Part shown: positions 53,391 through 62,883 of the stretch, in pieces | Numbering within the stretch: position 1 is the stretch's first letter | Layout: each line of letters opens with the position of its first letter | DNA from: a virus | Length of the DNA stretch: 64,000 nucleotides | IMG/VR virus record: IMGVR_UViG_3300031857_013798 | Span: 222,230 to 286,229 of that record | Direction: 5' to 3' (one strand) | Notes under the pieces: model-generated | Database searches by the model: none | The model's input: the letters and a program-made list of their open reading frames with translations, nothing else | What the model was told of the DNA's origin: nothing | Translations under genes and position numbers: made by a program

Positions 53391-56300
53391 ATGGCTCTAG
53401 TATCCCCAGGCGTAGAAGTAACAGTAATTGACGAAAGTCAATATATCCCTTCAGCCGTTAACACCGTACCGTATTTCCTCATTGCCACTGCACAAAACAA
53501 AGTGTCAGGCGATGGAGTAACTGTTGCTGCTGGCACAACTGCTGCCAACGCCAACAAAACCTATTTAATCACCAGTCAACGAGATTTGGTGGCCACATTT
53601 GGTGTGCCATTCTTTTATTCTACCACAACTGGCACTCCAATCAACGGTTACGAACTCAACGAATATGGTCTACTGGCTGCTTATTCGGCACTAGGCGTTA
53701 CAAATCGTGCCTATATCCAACGTTGTGATATTGATCTCACAGAGCTTACTGCTAGTTTGACTCGTCCGGTAGGTGAGCCAGCTGACGGTACCTATTGGTT
53801 AGATACTTCAACATCAGTTTGGGGCATCCAAGAGTGGAATGAAACTACCAATGTTTTCACTGTCAAAACACCAATTCAAATCATTAGCGAAGATGATGTT
53901 GTTGATGCCGCAGGCGGAGACTATGAGCCATTGCCATCAATTGGCAGTGTTGGTGACTATGCTGTAATTGCATTTGCGCAGTTTATACCAGGCTACTACA
54001 AAAATTCTAGCAATCTTTGGGTGCAAATTGGTACTGATGAGTGGAAAACATCGTGGGCCACAGTGGCAGGCACAGCAAGTCCTGCCACATTGACTGTTGG
54101 TGCAAGCATGTTTATCAACGATACGTTGATCACAGTGGGTGCTACCAATACTGTTGCTGGACTAGCGGCAGTTATTACTGCTGCTTCTATAACTGGTGTA
54201 ACAGCCGCCGCAGTAAGTGGTAAGTTACAAATTTTTGCCACCAGCGACGCTACCAATGACGGATCTACTGGCTCAGGTGGCATTGTGTCAATTGAAGCTG
54301 GACCAACCAGCGGTGCAGCATTACTGACAGCATTAGGCATTGAAGCTAAAGATTATCTTGCACCCACATACTTTGTGGGGTACAGTTATCAAGCTCCACG
54401 CTGGAGAACCACTGATACAAGTCCTCGTCCAACTGGATCTATATGGAACAACATCAGCTCTGCCAACAATGGCATGAGTTTGAAAGTGCAAAAATACAGC
54501 ACCACCTTGGGTGCTTGGGTAAGTCAAGTTAGTGGCGTTTATACTTCAGACCGTGCTGCCAATTATGATCTAGATCCATCTGGTGGTGGTAAAAATATTC
54601 CAGTAGGAACGACCTATGTGCTAACACAAGCTGTAGAATCTGCTTCTGGATTCCCACAATTTAATTTTGAAATCCTTGAAAGAATTGCACTTGGTGCTAC
54701 TGTAGTTACTGGTACTACTGTGCCTCCATCGTTTACTGTTGGTGATTCGCTTCTTATAAGAGCGTCTGTTGCTGGATCAGCAACTACAGTTAACCAAGGC
54801 ACTGCAACTGTTGGTGGTACTGGAACAGTGGCTGATTTTATTGCAGCAATAAGTGCTGCCAATGTGCCTTATGTATCAGCCAGTGTGAACTCAGCTGGTA
54901 ACATTGTGTTTTCACACAGTCAAGGCGGATCTATTGCATTGCAAGAAGTTTCAGGGACACCAATTCTTGAAGCTGGATTTACAGACGCAACACCCAAATG
55001 CCGCCTTAATAAAACTGATGACACGTTTTTAGATTTGAGCAACTGGGTCACAGCTGACTTGTTCACTTACACAGCCAGCGACACTGCACCTGACGTTGAT
55101 CCAGATGACGGACGTTTGTGGTATTACAGCACTCCAAGTCAAGTTGATATCATGATTCAAAACAACGGCAGCTGGATTGGATATCAAAACGTAACTAATG
55201 ATGTTCGTGGTTACGATTTGACAATTACCAATGCAAGTGGACCTATTGTGGCTGCGACTGCACCAACAACACAAAATAATGCTGCTGAATCTCCTTTGGA
55301 GTACGGTGATTTGTGGATTGATTCAAGTGATCTTGAAAACTATCCATTGATTTATCGTTGGGAATCAGTAAACAACGTTGATCAGTGGGTAGCAATCAAT
55401 ACCACTGATCAAGTTACAGAAAATGGTATACTATTTGCCGACGCTCGTTGGGCCACAAATGGTACCACAGATCCGATCAGTGATCCATTCCCAACCATTG
55501 AAGCATTGGCAAGTTCTAACTATTTAGACTTGGATGCTCCAGATCCTGCCCTGTATCCACAAGGCATGTTGTTATGGAACACTCGTCGATCAGGATACAA
55601 TGTCAAGAGCTATCAAAGCGACTACTTTAATGCCACAGACTTCCCAGATGATACATTGCCAGCTGTGAAGAATACCTGGTTGACAGCTAGCGGCAACAAA
55701 GATACTGGTGCAATGTTTGCTGGACGTCAAGCACAACGCAAGATGGTTGTGGCAGCAATGAAGTCAGGTATTGATACCAGTGCTGCTGCAAGAGAAGAGC
55801 AGAATGGATTCAACTTGATTTCTGCCACAGCATATCCTGAGTTGACACCAAACATGATTGCACTCAGCAACGAGCGCAACAACACATTGTTTGTGGTTGG
55901 TGATACACCAATGCGTCTTGGACCAGATGGCAACAGCTTGGTTAGCTGGGCTACCAACAACCTTGGACTTGGTTTAGATACTGAAGATGGATTGACATCA
56001 ACCAGCAACTACGCCGCCAACTTCTACCCAAGTTGCCAAACAAGCGATCTCAGCGGAAACACTGTGGTTAGTGCGCCAAGTCACATGATGATGCGTACAA
56101 TTCTACGATCAGACGCTGTGAGCTATCCATGGTTGGCACCAGCAGGCACACGTCGTGGTGTTGTTGACAATGCTGTGGCCATCGGCTACATCAATGCCGC
56201 AACTGGCGAATTTGAACAACTCAGCGTTGGACAAGCTGTACGTGACATCCTGTATGAGCGTAACATCAACCCAATCACCTTTATTCCAGGTGTGGGTATT

Positions 56301-56666
56301 ACCAACTTTGGTAACAAGACATCGACCACTGTTACCACAGCATTGGATCGTATCAACGTTGCACGACTGGTTGCATTCTTGCGTGGACGTCTTGAAGAAA
56401 TTGGTAAACTGTATTTGTTTGAGCCCAATGACGAAATCACACGCAATGAGATCACCAACACTTGCAACAGTTTGATGATTGACTTGATTGCTAAACGTGC
56501 AATCTATGACTACTTGGTAGTGTGCGACTTGAGTAACAACACTCCAGCTCGTATTGACCGTAATGAGTTGTGGGTTGATATTGCCATAGAACCAGTGAAG
56601 GCAGTGGAGTTTATCTATATTCCATTGCGTATCAAGAACACTGGTGAAATCGCTGCTGGAGGCTAA
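53391..56666 (+). CDS. 18: Tail sheath protein gp18
   Basis: Contractile sheath subunit. 1091 residues against 659 in T4, so it carries large inserted surface domains (about residues 170-560, with repeated Thr/Ala-rich beta segments such as ASPATLTVGASMFINDTLI). N-terminal MALVSPGVEVTVIDES and the C-terminal third (FLRGRLEEIGKLYLFEPNDE and KAVEFIYIPLRIKNTGE) are strong sheath markers that form the core contacts. Late promoter and AAAGG upstream; a hairpin follows. Confidence 0.95.
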   Translation: MALVSPGVEVTVIDESQYIPSAVNTVPYFLIATAQNKVSGDGVTVAAGTTAANANKTYLITSQRDLVATFGVPFFYSTTTGTPINGYELNEYGLLAAYSALGVTNRAYIQRCDIDLTELTASLTRPVGEPADGTYWLDTSTSVWGIQEWNETTNVFTVKTPIQIISEDDVVDAAGGDYEPLPSIGSVGDYAVIAFAQFIPGYYKNSSNLWVQIGTDEWKTSWATVAGTASPATLTVGASMFINDTLITVGATNTVAGLAAVITAASITGVTAAAVSGKLQIFATSDATNDGSTGSGGIVSIEAGPTSGAALLTALGIEAKDYLAPTYFVGYSYQAPRWRTTDTSPRPTGSIWNNISSANNGMSLKVQKYSTTLGAWVSQVSGVYTSDRAANYDLDPSGGGKNIPVGTTYVLTQAVESASGFPQFNFEILERIALGATVVTGTTVPPSFTVGDSLLIRASVAGSATTVNQGTATVGGTGTVADFIAAISAANVPYVSASVNSAGNIVFSHSQGGSIALQEVSGTPILEAGFTDATPKCRLNKTDDTFLDLSNWVTADLFTYTASDTAPDVDPDDGRLWYYSTPSQVDIMIQNNGSWIGYQNVTNDVRGYDLTITNASGPIVAATAPTTQNNAAESPLEYGDLWIDSSDLENYPLIYRWESVNNVDQWVAINTTDQVTENGILFADARWATNGTTDPISDPFPTIEALASSNYLDLDAPDPALYPQGMLLWNTRRSGYNVKSYQSDYFNATDFPDDTLPAVKNTWLTASGNKDTGAMFAGRQAQRKMVVAAMKSGIDTSAAAREEQNGFNLISATAYPELTPNMIALSNERNNTLFVVGDTPMRLGPDGNSLVSWATNNLGLGLDTEDGLTSTSNYAANFYPSCQTSDLSGNTVVSAPSHMMMRTILRSDAVSYPWLAPAGTRRGVVDNAVAIGYINAATGEFEQLSVGQAVRDILYERNINPITFIPGVGITNFGNKTSTTVTTALDRINVARLVAFLRGRLEEIGKLYLFEPNDEITRNEITNTCNSLMIDLIAKRAIYDYLVVCDLSNNTPARIDRNELWVDIAIEPVKAVEFIYIPLRIKNTGEIAAGG

Positions 56667-56674
56667 ACCAAATT

Positions 56675-56697
56675 GGGGGCGGTTTTAATCCGCCTCC
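56675..56697 (+). terminator. Hairpin after gp18
   Basis: GGGGGCGG (56675-56682) pairs with CCGCCTCC (56690-56697), one G-T wobble, loop TTTTAAT. No U tract follows, so it is either a weak terminator or a 3'-end stabiliser. The gp19 late promoter begins 7 bases later. Confidence 0.6.
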
Positions 56698-56703
56698 ATT
56701 CCA

Positions 56704-56711
56704 GGTAAATA
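56704..56711 (+). promoter_or_regulatory. Late promoter (GGTAAATA), gp19
   Basis: Octamer ends 22 bases before the ATG at 56734; TAGGAG is the ribosome site. Confidence 0.65.
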
Positions 56712-56733
56712 ACAATATAGGAGATTACTACAA

Positions 56734-57366
56734 ATGGCAGTTTCATCACTACAGAGAATGACAGTACCACTGGCAAGCGACCAAAGCTCGAATGCTCAGG
56801 GTCTGTTGATGCCCAAACTCAAATATCGCTTTCGAGTGTTTTTTGAGAACTTTGGTGTTTCAAAACCAACTACAGAACTTACAAAGCAAGTTGTCAGCGC
56901 CACACGCCCAAATTTGACTTTTGAAGAAATTACAATTCCAATTTATAATTCAACATTGAAATTGGCCGGCAAGCACACCTGGGCCGACATCACAGTGTCG
57001 CTGCGTGATGATGCATCAGGACAAATTTCACGCTTGATTGGCGAGCAACTTCAAAAGCAAATGGACTTTTTGGAAATGGCTTCTGCTGCATCTGGTATCG
57101 ACTACAAGTTCTTGACCAAGATTCAAGTGCTTGACGGCGGCAATGGCGCAACAGAAATCAACGTTCTTGAAACTTGGGAGTTGTATGGTTGCTACCTCAA
57201 AGGTGCCAACTATGGTGACTTGAACTATGGTACCAACGAAGCAGCCACAATTGAAATGAGCATTGCTTACGATAACGCCAACCAGACACCTGAAGGCTCA
57301 GGAGTTGGCAGTGCAATTGGCCGCACAATTAACGATGTTGTAACAGGCGCTGGTCAAGGCGCATAA
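56734..57366 (+). CDS. 19: Tail tube protein gp19
   Basis: 210 residues (T4 gp19 is 163). KLKYRFRVFFENFG near 28-41, NLTFEEITIPIYNSTLKLAG near 64-83 and ETWELYGCYLKGANYGDLNY near 146-165 are the standard tube-protein pattern. The subunits stack as hexameric rings inside the sheath. Encoded directly after the sheath, as in T4, with its own late promoter and a strong Shine-Dalgarno. Confidence 0.95.
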   Translation: MAVSSLQRMTVPLASDQSSNAQGLLMPKLKYRFRVFFENFGVSKPTTELTKQVVSATRPNLTFEEITIPIYNSTLKLAGKHTWADITVSLRDDASGQISRLIGEQLQKQMDFLEMASAASGIDYKFLTKIQVLDGGNGATEINVLETWELYGCYLKGANYGDLNYGTNEAATIEMSIAYDNANQTPEGSGVGSAIGRTINDVVTGAGQGA

Positions 57367-57375
57367 GGATAACTT

Positions 57376-58560
57376 ATGGCCAACGGTGGCGGCCCTTTTG
57401 GCATTGGTAATGAAATCCTTCAGGGATTCATTGGCAACAATACCTTGCGTGACTACACTCACGCAAGTAAAACTTTCACCACGAACAGTTACGAACTTAA
57501 ACCTCGGTTTAAGTTCTTGTTCCACGTTAGTTTTACCATAAACACAGATGCCATTCCTTATTTGAGATCAGCAGGCGTATTTGGAAATCAAGAACGCAAT
57601 GACCTCAGTCTCTTGGTCAAAACAGCTGAACTGCCAAAATACAAAATGGCCACTGAGACGCTGAATCAATACAATCGCAAAAGAATAATTCAAACCAAAA
57701 TTGATTACCAGCCAGTGACTCTCACCTTTCATGACGATGGTGGAGACAATGCTCGCAAGTTGTGGTACTATTACTATTCCTACTACTACAAAGATCCGAC
57801 CCAACAGTATTTGGCAGCATCTGCTACCAACGGCACTAATGGTACAGTAAACAATCAAACCACTGGATCGAGTCTCAACACCAGAGACATCTATTCTGAT
57901 ACCATTCAAAATCGCAACGGCTGGGGATATTCAGGTGAAAGCTGGCTGGATGGCACTGGTTCAGGCACCGGCGGTGGCAAGCCTCCTTTCTTTAGAGACA
58001 TCCGAATCTACGGCCTGGATCAGCGCAAGTTTGCTGAGTATGTGCTAATCAATCCTGTAATATCAAACTGGAACCACGATACCTATAACTACACTGAAGG
58101 TGGTGGCATCATGGAAAATACCATGACTATAGATTATGAAACTGTAAAATACTATGATGGCGCAGTTGGCAGCAGTAGACCTGATGTTAACGTGCAAGGA
58201 TTTGCTGATCGCAGTCACTATGACACCACAGTCAGTCCAATTGCTCGTCCGGGTGGCAATCGTACAATTTTTGGTCAAGGCGGCTTGCTAGATGCAGGTG
58301 CAGGCATCATTGGTGATTTGCAAAGCGGCACAGTGGGTGGACTAATTGGAGCAGCACAAAAAGCCATGCGCACATATCAAACTTTTGGCGGCAACAAGGG
58401 CCCAGGCCTGGCAGCAGTGGTAAAAAGCGAAGCCACTGCACTTGGAACTCAAGTGTTGTTGGGCGGAGTAGCATCTGCCACACGATCAGTGATGAACCGT
58501 CCTACTGGTGTGTTTATTCCAACTCCAAAGACATCACCATCAACTCCTAATGGAACATAA
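57376..58560 (+). CDS. 54: Tail-tube-fold protein, gp54-like baseplate tube initiator
   Basis: 394 residues. The central block LSLLVKTAELPKYKMATETL then KRIIQTKIDYQPVTLTFHDD aligns in pattern with T4 gp54 (LMVKAVQLPDNSLG and ITITSRNYEPLVITFRMD), the tube-like protein that starts tube assembly on the baseplate. The C-terminal 120 residues are Gly/Ala/Ser-rich. T4 gp48 is an alternative. In T4 genes 48 and 54 lie in the baseplate cluster, here it sits 9 bases after gp19. Confidence 0.7.
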   Translation: MANGGGPFGIGNEILQGFIGNNTLRDYTHASKTFTTNSYELKPRFKFLFHVSFTINTDAIPYLRSAGVFGNQERNDLSLLVKTAELPKYKMATETLNQYNRKRIIQTKIDYQPVTLTFHDDGGDNARKLWYYYYSYYYKDPTQQYLAASATNGTNGTVNNQTTGSSLNTRDIYSDTIQNRNGWGYSGESWLDGTGSGTGGGKPPFFRDIRIYGLDQRKFAEYVLINPVISNWNHDTYNYTEGGGIMENTMTIDYETVKYYDGAVGSSRPDVNVQGFADRSHYDTTVSPIARPGGNRTIFGQGGLLDAGAGIIGDLQSGTVGGLIGAAQKAMRTYQTFGGNKGPGLAAVVKSEATALGTQVLLGGVASATRSVMNRPTGVFIPTPKTSPSTPNGT

Positions 58561-58563
58561 CAC

Positions 58564-58923
58564 ATGAGCACTGTAAACGCCGTTAACCCTAACATTGATG
58601 CAACTGTAAGAGTTTTTGATAACTTTTACAAATTTGAAGTCAACGTGCCGGCTGCTGAATATGATGTGGTCTACAGCTATTTCTTAAAAGAAATGGGCAA
58701 CAAAAATTCAGCTGGAAACTTTACATCAAGTTTGTTTCAAGTTGCTTCAAGTACTAACATTCCAGCCTTGACATTGCTCAAAGAATTTCAGGGCACCAAT
58801 GGAGTAAATCTAAATGCCAGCTTGGCCTACTACCTCAATCAAATACGCAGCCGTGCCACACTGCTGGGTGTGGGTGTGGCAGTGGTACCAAACGCATACG
58901 TGGCTAGAAACGTATTGCAATGA
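58564..58923 (+). CDS. Small tail-cluster protein, unknown
   Basis: 119 residues, alpha/beta, with FEVNVPAAEYDVVYSYFLKE near 23-42 and a Leu-rich C-terminal half (LLKEFQGTNGVNLNASLAYY). No known motif. It begins 3 bases after the gp54-like gene and overlaps gp4 by 4 bases (ATGA), so it is in the same late operon and is probably a virion or assembly component. I do not recognise it from T4. Confidence 0.6.
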   Translation: MSTVNAVNPNIDATVRVFDNFYKFEVNVPAAEYDVVYSYFLKEMGNKNSAGNFTSSLFQVASSTNIPALTLLKEFQGTNGVNLNASLAYYLNQIRSRATLLGVGVAVVPNAYVARNVLQ

Positions 58924-59351
58924 GTCGCTGGGCCCAAGGTCAATACGTAGTTCAAAACCCTGCCAAATACGTGGGCAAGGGCACACCTAGATTTCGTTCT
59001 GGGTGGGAACACAGCTTTATGAGATTTTGTGACAGCAACGATCACATACTGCAATGGGCCAGTGAAAGCATAGCCATACCATACCGCCATCCGCTCACAG
59101 GTAAAATGACCCAATACATACCTGATTTTCTGATTACCTATCGCAATAGAGACAACACTGTGCGAGCAGAGTTGATTGAAATCAAGCCCAAAAAGCAAAG
59201 TGTAGTGGAATCAAAAATGAGCAGTAGAGACCGAGCAGTGGTAGCAATCAACTATGCCAAATGGGACGCTGCAACCAAATGGGCTAGACGCAATGGTATG
59301 ACGTTTCGAGTCATCACCGAAAATGACATGTTTCATAACGGTCGTCCGTAA
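58920..59351 (+). CDS. 4: Head completion protein gp4
   Basis: 143 residues (T4 gp4 is 150). SRWAQGQYVVQNPAKYVGKG at the start, FRSGWEHSFMRFCDSND near 24-40, WASESIAIPYRHPLTGK near 46-62 and PDFLITYR then ELIEIKPKK are nearly those of T4 gp4, which is needed to finish filled heads before tail joining. The Asp and Glu-x-Lys arrangement is like that of restriction-type nucleases. It overlaps the upstream gene by ATGA. Confidence 0.93.
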   Translation: MSRWAQGQYVVQNPAKYVGKGTPRFRSGWEHSFMRFCDSNDHILQWASESIAIPYRHPLTGKMTQYIPDFLITYRNRDNTVRAELIEIKPKKQSVVESKMSSRDRAVVAINYAKWDAATKWARRNGMTFRVITENDMFHNGRP

Positions 59352-59354
59352 GTC

Positions 59355-59362
59355 CATAAATA
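59355..59362 (+). promoter_or_regulatory. Late promoter (CATAAATA), gp16
   Basis: Octamer ends 4 bases before the ATG at 59367. No Shine-Dalgarno; likely leaderless. Confidence 0.65.
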
Positions 59363-59366
59363 TGGC

Positions 59367-59852
59367 ATGACACGAAAACTAGAAGAACTCTTCGATTTAC
59401 CCCCTTCTGACAAAGAAATAGACTTGGCTGTTCCTGCCTTAGAGGAAAATCGCAACACCATCGTTGCATTAGATCAAGCCATTGACAAAATAGATGCGGC
59501 CTTGCCGGCTGTGCGAGGCTTGGAATCTACTGATAAAGAAATGGACGAGCTTAGTGACCTCGCCACTTCCAGTTACCGAGACCTAATGGATCTTGGCATG
59601 CAGGTAGACAGTCGATTTGCCAGCGAAATATTTTCAGTAGCATCAAACATGCTGGGACATGCAATCACAGCCAAAACTGCCAAGCTGGACAAAAAACTCA
59701 AGATGATCGATTTGCAAATGAAAAAAGCACGATTAGATCAGCAACAACCTGAAGAAAAACAGCCACAGCAAGGCCAAGGCCATGTGCTCAGTCGCAATGA
59801 GTTGTTGGACAGAATTATTGGTGCCAAGAACCAAAAAGCACAAAATGAATAA
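59367..59852 (+). CDS. 16: Small terminase subunit gp16
   Basis: 161 residues (T4 gp16 is 164). Helical throughout with a central coiled-coil pair (ASEIFSVASNMLGHAITAKT to LDKKLKMIDLQMKKARLD, about 87-130) and a Gln-rich linker before a short C-terminal helix SRNELLDRIIGAK, the expected arrangement for T4-type small terminases that form a ring and stimulate packaging by gp17. Identification also rests on position beside gp4. The large subunit gene 17 is not in this window. Confidence 0.78.
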   Translation: MTRKLEELFDLPPSDKEIDLAVPALEENRNTIVALDQAIDKIDAALPAVRGLESTDKEMDELSDLATSSYRDLMDLGMQVDSRFASEIFSVASNMLGHAITAKTAKLDKKLKMIDLQMKKARLDQQQPEEKQPQQGQGHVLSRNELLDRIIGAKNQKAQNE

Positions 59853-59855
59853 ATA
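59848..59855 (+). promoter_or_regulatory. Late promoter (AATAAATA)
   Basis: Octamer overlaps the gp16 stop and ends 17 bases before the ATG at 59873; CAGGAA is the ribosome site. Confidence 0.55.
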
Positions 59856-59872
59856 TATCACAGGAACCTGAC

Positions 59873-60481
59873 ATGAAACCATTTGCCAAATATCTAGCAG
59901 AAAGCGAACGCACATACGACTATCGTATCAAAATGTGCGGCCGCATTCCAGACGATCTTGTGCGTCAACTCAAAACCAAGCTGGATCAATTTGATCCAAC
60001 TAAGTTGGGCGATGCCAAGACCACTCCTATTCAAAAGATCCTCACAGACTTTCCAAACAATCAGAATGATGCTGTGACAATGTTTGATGTGAGTTTCAAG
60101 TATCCTGCTATTGAGCCGCAGATCAAACAACTGTTTCAAATGCTCGGTGGCAATCCCAATCTTATTGTGATGCAGACTCAAGCTCACGTTGATGGCCTGG
60201 TTGATGAAGCAGACAAGATTGAAGCTGAAAACAAAAACTTGTTGGCTGACACAGACTATCCAACACCTGATGCTGCTCAGCGAGCACTTAGCAAAGACTA
60301 CTCAACTGGTCCATACGATCATGCTGTGTTGAAAAATGCTTACCGCAGTGATTTTACTATTGCTGGAGAAAAGACTCCACCTGCTAAAACCACTAACCAA
60401 CTTCCCCAGGGCAACAAGAGCCCTATGACCAATATCAAACGTCAACCCAAGCCTGCAACCGGCGCCAACCCAAGAGGATAA
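59873..60481 (+). CDS. Putative internal head protein with capsid-targeting-like leader
   Basis: 202 residues. The start MKPFAKYLAESERTYDY resembles the T4 capsid-targeting sequence (MKTYQEFIAE), with YLAE as a possible gp21 site. The rest is alpha/beta (YDYRIKMCGRIPDDLVRQL near 15-33, NLIVMQTQAHVDGLVDE near 96-112) with a Pro/Lys/Asn-rich C-terminus. Similar proteins recur in marine T4-like phages. May be packaged in the head and injected, or be structural; not certain. Confidence 0.6.
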   Translation: MKPFAKYLAESERTYDYRIKMCGRIPDDLVRQLKTKLDQFDPTKLGDAKTTPIQKILTDFPNNQNDAVTMFDVSFKYPAIEPQIKQLFQMLGGNPNLIVMQTQAHVDGLVDEADKIEAENKNLLADTDYPTPDAAQRALSKDYSTGPYDHAVLKNAYRSDFTIAGEKTPPAKTTNQLPQGNKSPMTNIKRQPKPATGANPRG

Positions 60482-60486
60482 TCAAA

Positions 60487-62418
60487 ATGACATTTTTTTA
60501 CGACTTAAACAAAAAGCTGGATTCCATTCGTGAGAAGCCAGAAACCACACACGGTCAACTTAACGAACGTGACATGAGCCGTGCAGCCAAGGGTTATGAA
60601 AAGTATGGCAAGCAAGGTATGGAAGCATTGGCCAAAGCTGGACGTGAAGGCAAGGCATTAGATCCTGTTCGCAAAAAATACGACAAGTATGACGAAGGCG
60701 CCACTGGTGCTGCTGTTGGTGGCGGATTAGGAGCATTGGCTGCCGGACCGCTGGGTGGCGCTGCTGGAGCTGCTCTTGGTCACTATGCTGAAAAAGGCAT
60801 GGACACTGAAAAAACTGCCAAAGAAAGCATGGGCGACATGGCCAAGAAAGTTGGCGGTATGGCCAAGAAAGTTGGCGGCGCTGTGTTAAACAAACTAGGC
60901 CACGGCGACGATGCTGACATGATGCGTGACCTACAACGCAAGATGGGTGTTCCGCAGACTGGTATGAAGCCAGGCGCAGAACCCAATCCCAAGCAAGTTA
61001 AAGAAAAAATGTCACCAGCCAAGGCCAAGAGCTTTGCTGCACTTGCTGAACCTAAAGACAAAATTACTTTTGCTGACAAGATTGCCGGCGCCAAGAAAGA
61101 AGTTGACGAGCGTTTGGGCGATGTAGCTGCTGAAGCAATGAAGGCTGCACTTAGTCCCAAGCAAAAGAAAATTGACATGAACAAAAATGGCAAACTAGAT
61201 GCCAACGACTTTGCTATGTTACGCAAAGGCGGCAAACAAGAAACTGCCGAAGACGATGATAACAATCCGTTTACATCATGGAAAAAGCCACGTGCTGATC
61301 GACCAAAGGTTGGATCAGTTGAACGCGGTCACAAACACGACATTGAACACACTGCCACTGGCCGTAAAGTAACTCGTAGAGTGGATGACCAAGGTCATTC
61401 AGTGGGCGCAGATGACACTGCTGATGCTCAACCAGCCAAGCGCGGCCGTGGACGTCCTGCAGGAACAGGTAGCAAAATGGGCGCCAAAGGACCATCAGGT
61501 CGTTCAAAGTTGATGACCAAAGAAAACGACATTGATCCTGGTGAAGACCACGGCGATCTTAAAGCTGCAATGGCATTGTTGAAGAAAGCTGGCTACAAAG
61601 TTAGCAAGTCTGACAGCAAGCCTGAAAGCAATAATGACTCTGCACCAAAGAAAAAATCTTCTGGCAGCAAGCCTGATTTTGCCGATGTTGATGGCGATGG
61701 CGACAAAAAAGAACCTATGAAAAAGGCCGCCAAAGAAAAAGGATCTTCAGAAGACAAACCTAAAAAAGTCAAAGAAGAAGGCGGTACTGGAACACCAACA
61801 GCGTCTAGCGGATTTGGGTTTGGCAAAGGCATCTATGATTCATTGAATCGTGACTTAGAAGCCATGATTGCTGAATCAATGAGCATCAACATGAGCGACT
61901 CCACAGAAGGCGGCAAGAGCCTGACCATTACAGCGTCTGACGAAGATGCACTTAAATTAGGCATGCTGTTGAAAAACGCAGGTCTTGGTGGCAGTGGTGA
62001 TGAAGGCAGTTACATGGGCAGCAAAGTTTCTTGTCCAACTTGTGGCAGCGGCGATTGCGGATGCGGTGATATTGAAAAGGCTATTGATGAAAATGCTCCT
62101 GATTGGCCCACAGAAGAAGAAGGCACAGAAGATGCCATGATGTACAGTGGCGGTCTGAACGGTCCCAAGTCAACTGGTCAAACCACTGTGCCTGTGATTG
62201 CCAGCCAAGAAAATCGTCAACACACCTACGAAGCAGAGTTACAGCGCATGCGTGACATTGCTGGTATTAAGGAAGCCAAGAAACCTGATTTTTTAGATGT
62301 TGACAAAGATGGCGACAAGAAAGAACCTTTCAAGAAAGCCGTTGATGACAAAAAAGAAAAAAAAGTTGAAGAAAGTATTTTTGATTTGACCAATCAATGG
62401 AAAGCCTACAAGGGGTAA
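60487..62418 (+). CDS. Large low-complexity protein with AT-hook, EF-hand-like and zinc motifs
   Basis: 643 residues, rich in Lys, Asp, Gly and Ala. A glycine-zipper/Ala-rich hydrophobic segment is at about 75-100 (GAAVGGGLGALAAGPLGGAA). Near 230 DMNKNGKLDANDF has the spacing of a calcium-binding dockerin/EF loop; DVDGDGDKKEP (about 398) and DVDKDGDKKEP (about 602) repeat a similar acidic motif. RGRGRPAG near 320 looks like an AT-hook, and CPTCGSGDCGC near 516 could bind zinc. It may be a DNA-associated, possibly injected, virion protein. Function unproven. Confidence 0.6.
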   Translation: MTFFYDLNKKLDSIREKPETTHGQLNERDMSRAAKGYEKYGKQGMEALAKAGREGKALDPVRKKYDKYDEGATGAAVGGGLGALAAGPLGGAAGAALGHYAEKGMDTEKTAKESMGDMAKKVGGMAKKVGGAVLNKLGHGDDADMMRDLQRKMGVPQTGMKPGAEPNPKQVKEKMSPAKAKSFAALAEPKDKITFADKIAGAKKEVDERLGDVAAEAMKAALSPKQKKIDMNKNGKLDANDFAMLRKGGKQETAEDDDNNPFTSWKKPRADRPKVGSVERGHKHDIEHTATGRKVTRRVDDQGHSVGADDTADAQPAKRGRGRPAGTGSKMGAKGPSGRSKLMTKENDIDPGEDHGDLKAAMALLKKAGYKVSKSDSKPESNNDSAPKKKSSGSKPDFADVDGDGDKKEPMKKAAKEKGSSEDKPKKVKEEGGTGTPTASSGFGFGKGIYDSLNRDLEAMIAESMSINMSDSTEGGKSLTITASDEDALKLGMLLKNAGLGGSGDEGSYMGSKVSCPTCGSGDCGCGDIEKAIDENAPDWPTEEEGTEDAMMYSGGLNGPKSTGQTTVPVIASQENRQHTYEAELQRMRDIAGIKEAKKPDFLDVDKDGDKKEPFKKAVDDKKEKKVEESIFDLTNQWKAYKG

Positions 62419-62422
62419 TAAC

Positions 62423-62593
62423 ATGGTATACAAGCCTTATAACGAAAACTTGAACACGCCCACACAGCAGAACCCTCACAGTCCTGCTACCAGTGGGTAC
62501 CGACAACAGCCAGTAGAAATTCCTGGAGTGTTGCATCAAACACGTGAGTTGTTTCGCCCTGTGGTGATTCAACCCAATCAGGATAGCAAATAA
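62423..62593 (+). CDS. Small Pro/Gln-rich protein (56 aa)
   Basis: 56 residues: MVYKPYNENLNTPTQQNPHS then GYRQQPVEIPGVLHQTRELF and VIQPNQDSK. AAGGGG (62410-62415) is 7 bases before the ATG, and its stop overlaps the next ATG by one base (TAATG), so a real coupled gene is likely. It is too small and Pro/Gln-rich to place in a family. Probably a minor structural or assembly peptide. Confidence 0.6.
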   Translation: MVYKPYNENLNTPTQQNPHSPATSGYRQQPVEIPGVLHQTRELFRPVVIQPNQDSK

Positions 62594-62883
62594 TGGCCAA
62601 TGTATATACTACCTTAAGCAATACTACTGTTTACACTGACAAACTTGAAATCAGCACCAGTACAGCCAATGCTTGGTTGCAGGTGTATGCTGTTGCGTTA
62701 GGAACAGCCAACGCAGTTGGCAATTTGTATTCTGTACCAGTTAATATCCCAGCCAACACTGTGTATCAAACTTATTCTGGTGCTGGCAACAAAGTAACAG
62801 TGATATCTACTGCCCCGTTTACCGCAACAGAACTTGGCACAGCCAGTTCAGCCACATCTGGAGTGATTGGCGGAGGCAGCTGA
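62593..62883 (+). CDS. Small beta-rich virion protein
   Basis: 96 residues: ANVYTTLSNTTVYTDKLEIS then QVYAVALGTANAVGNLYSVP, alternating strands with many Thr, Ala, Val and Ser, ending GVIGGGS. Looks like a small jelly-roll/decoration or fibre-type subunit. It is coupled upstream by TAATG and lies 2 bases before the following GTG-start gene in the same late operon. Function unknown. Confidence 0.62.
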   Translation: MANVYTTLSNTTVYTDKLEISTSTANAWLQVYAVALGTANAVGNLYSVPVNIPANTVYQTYSGAGNKVTVISTAPFTATELGTASSATSGVIGGGS

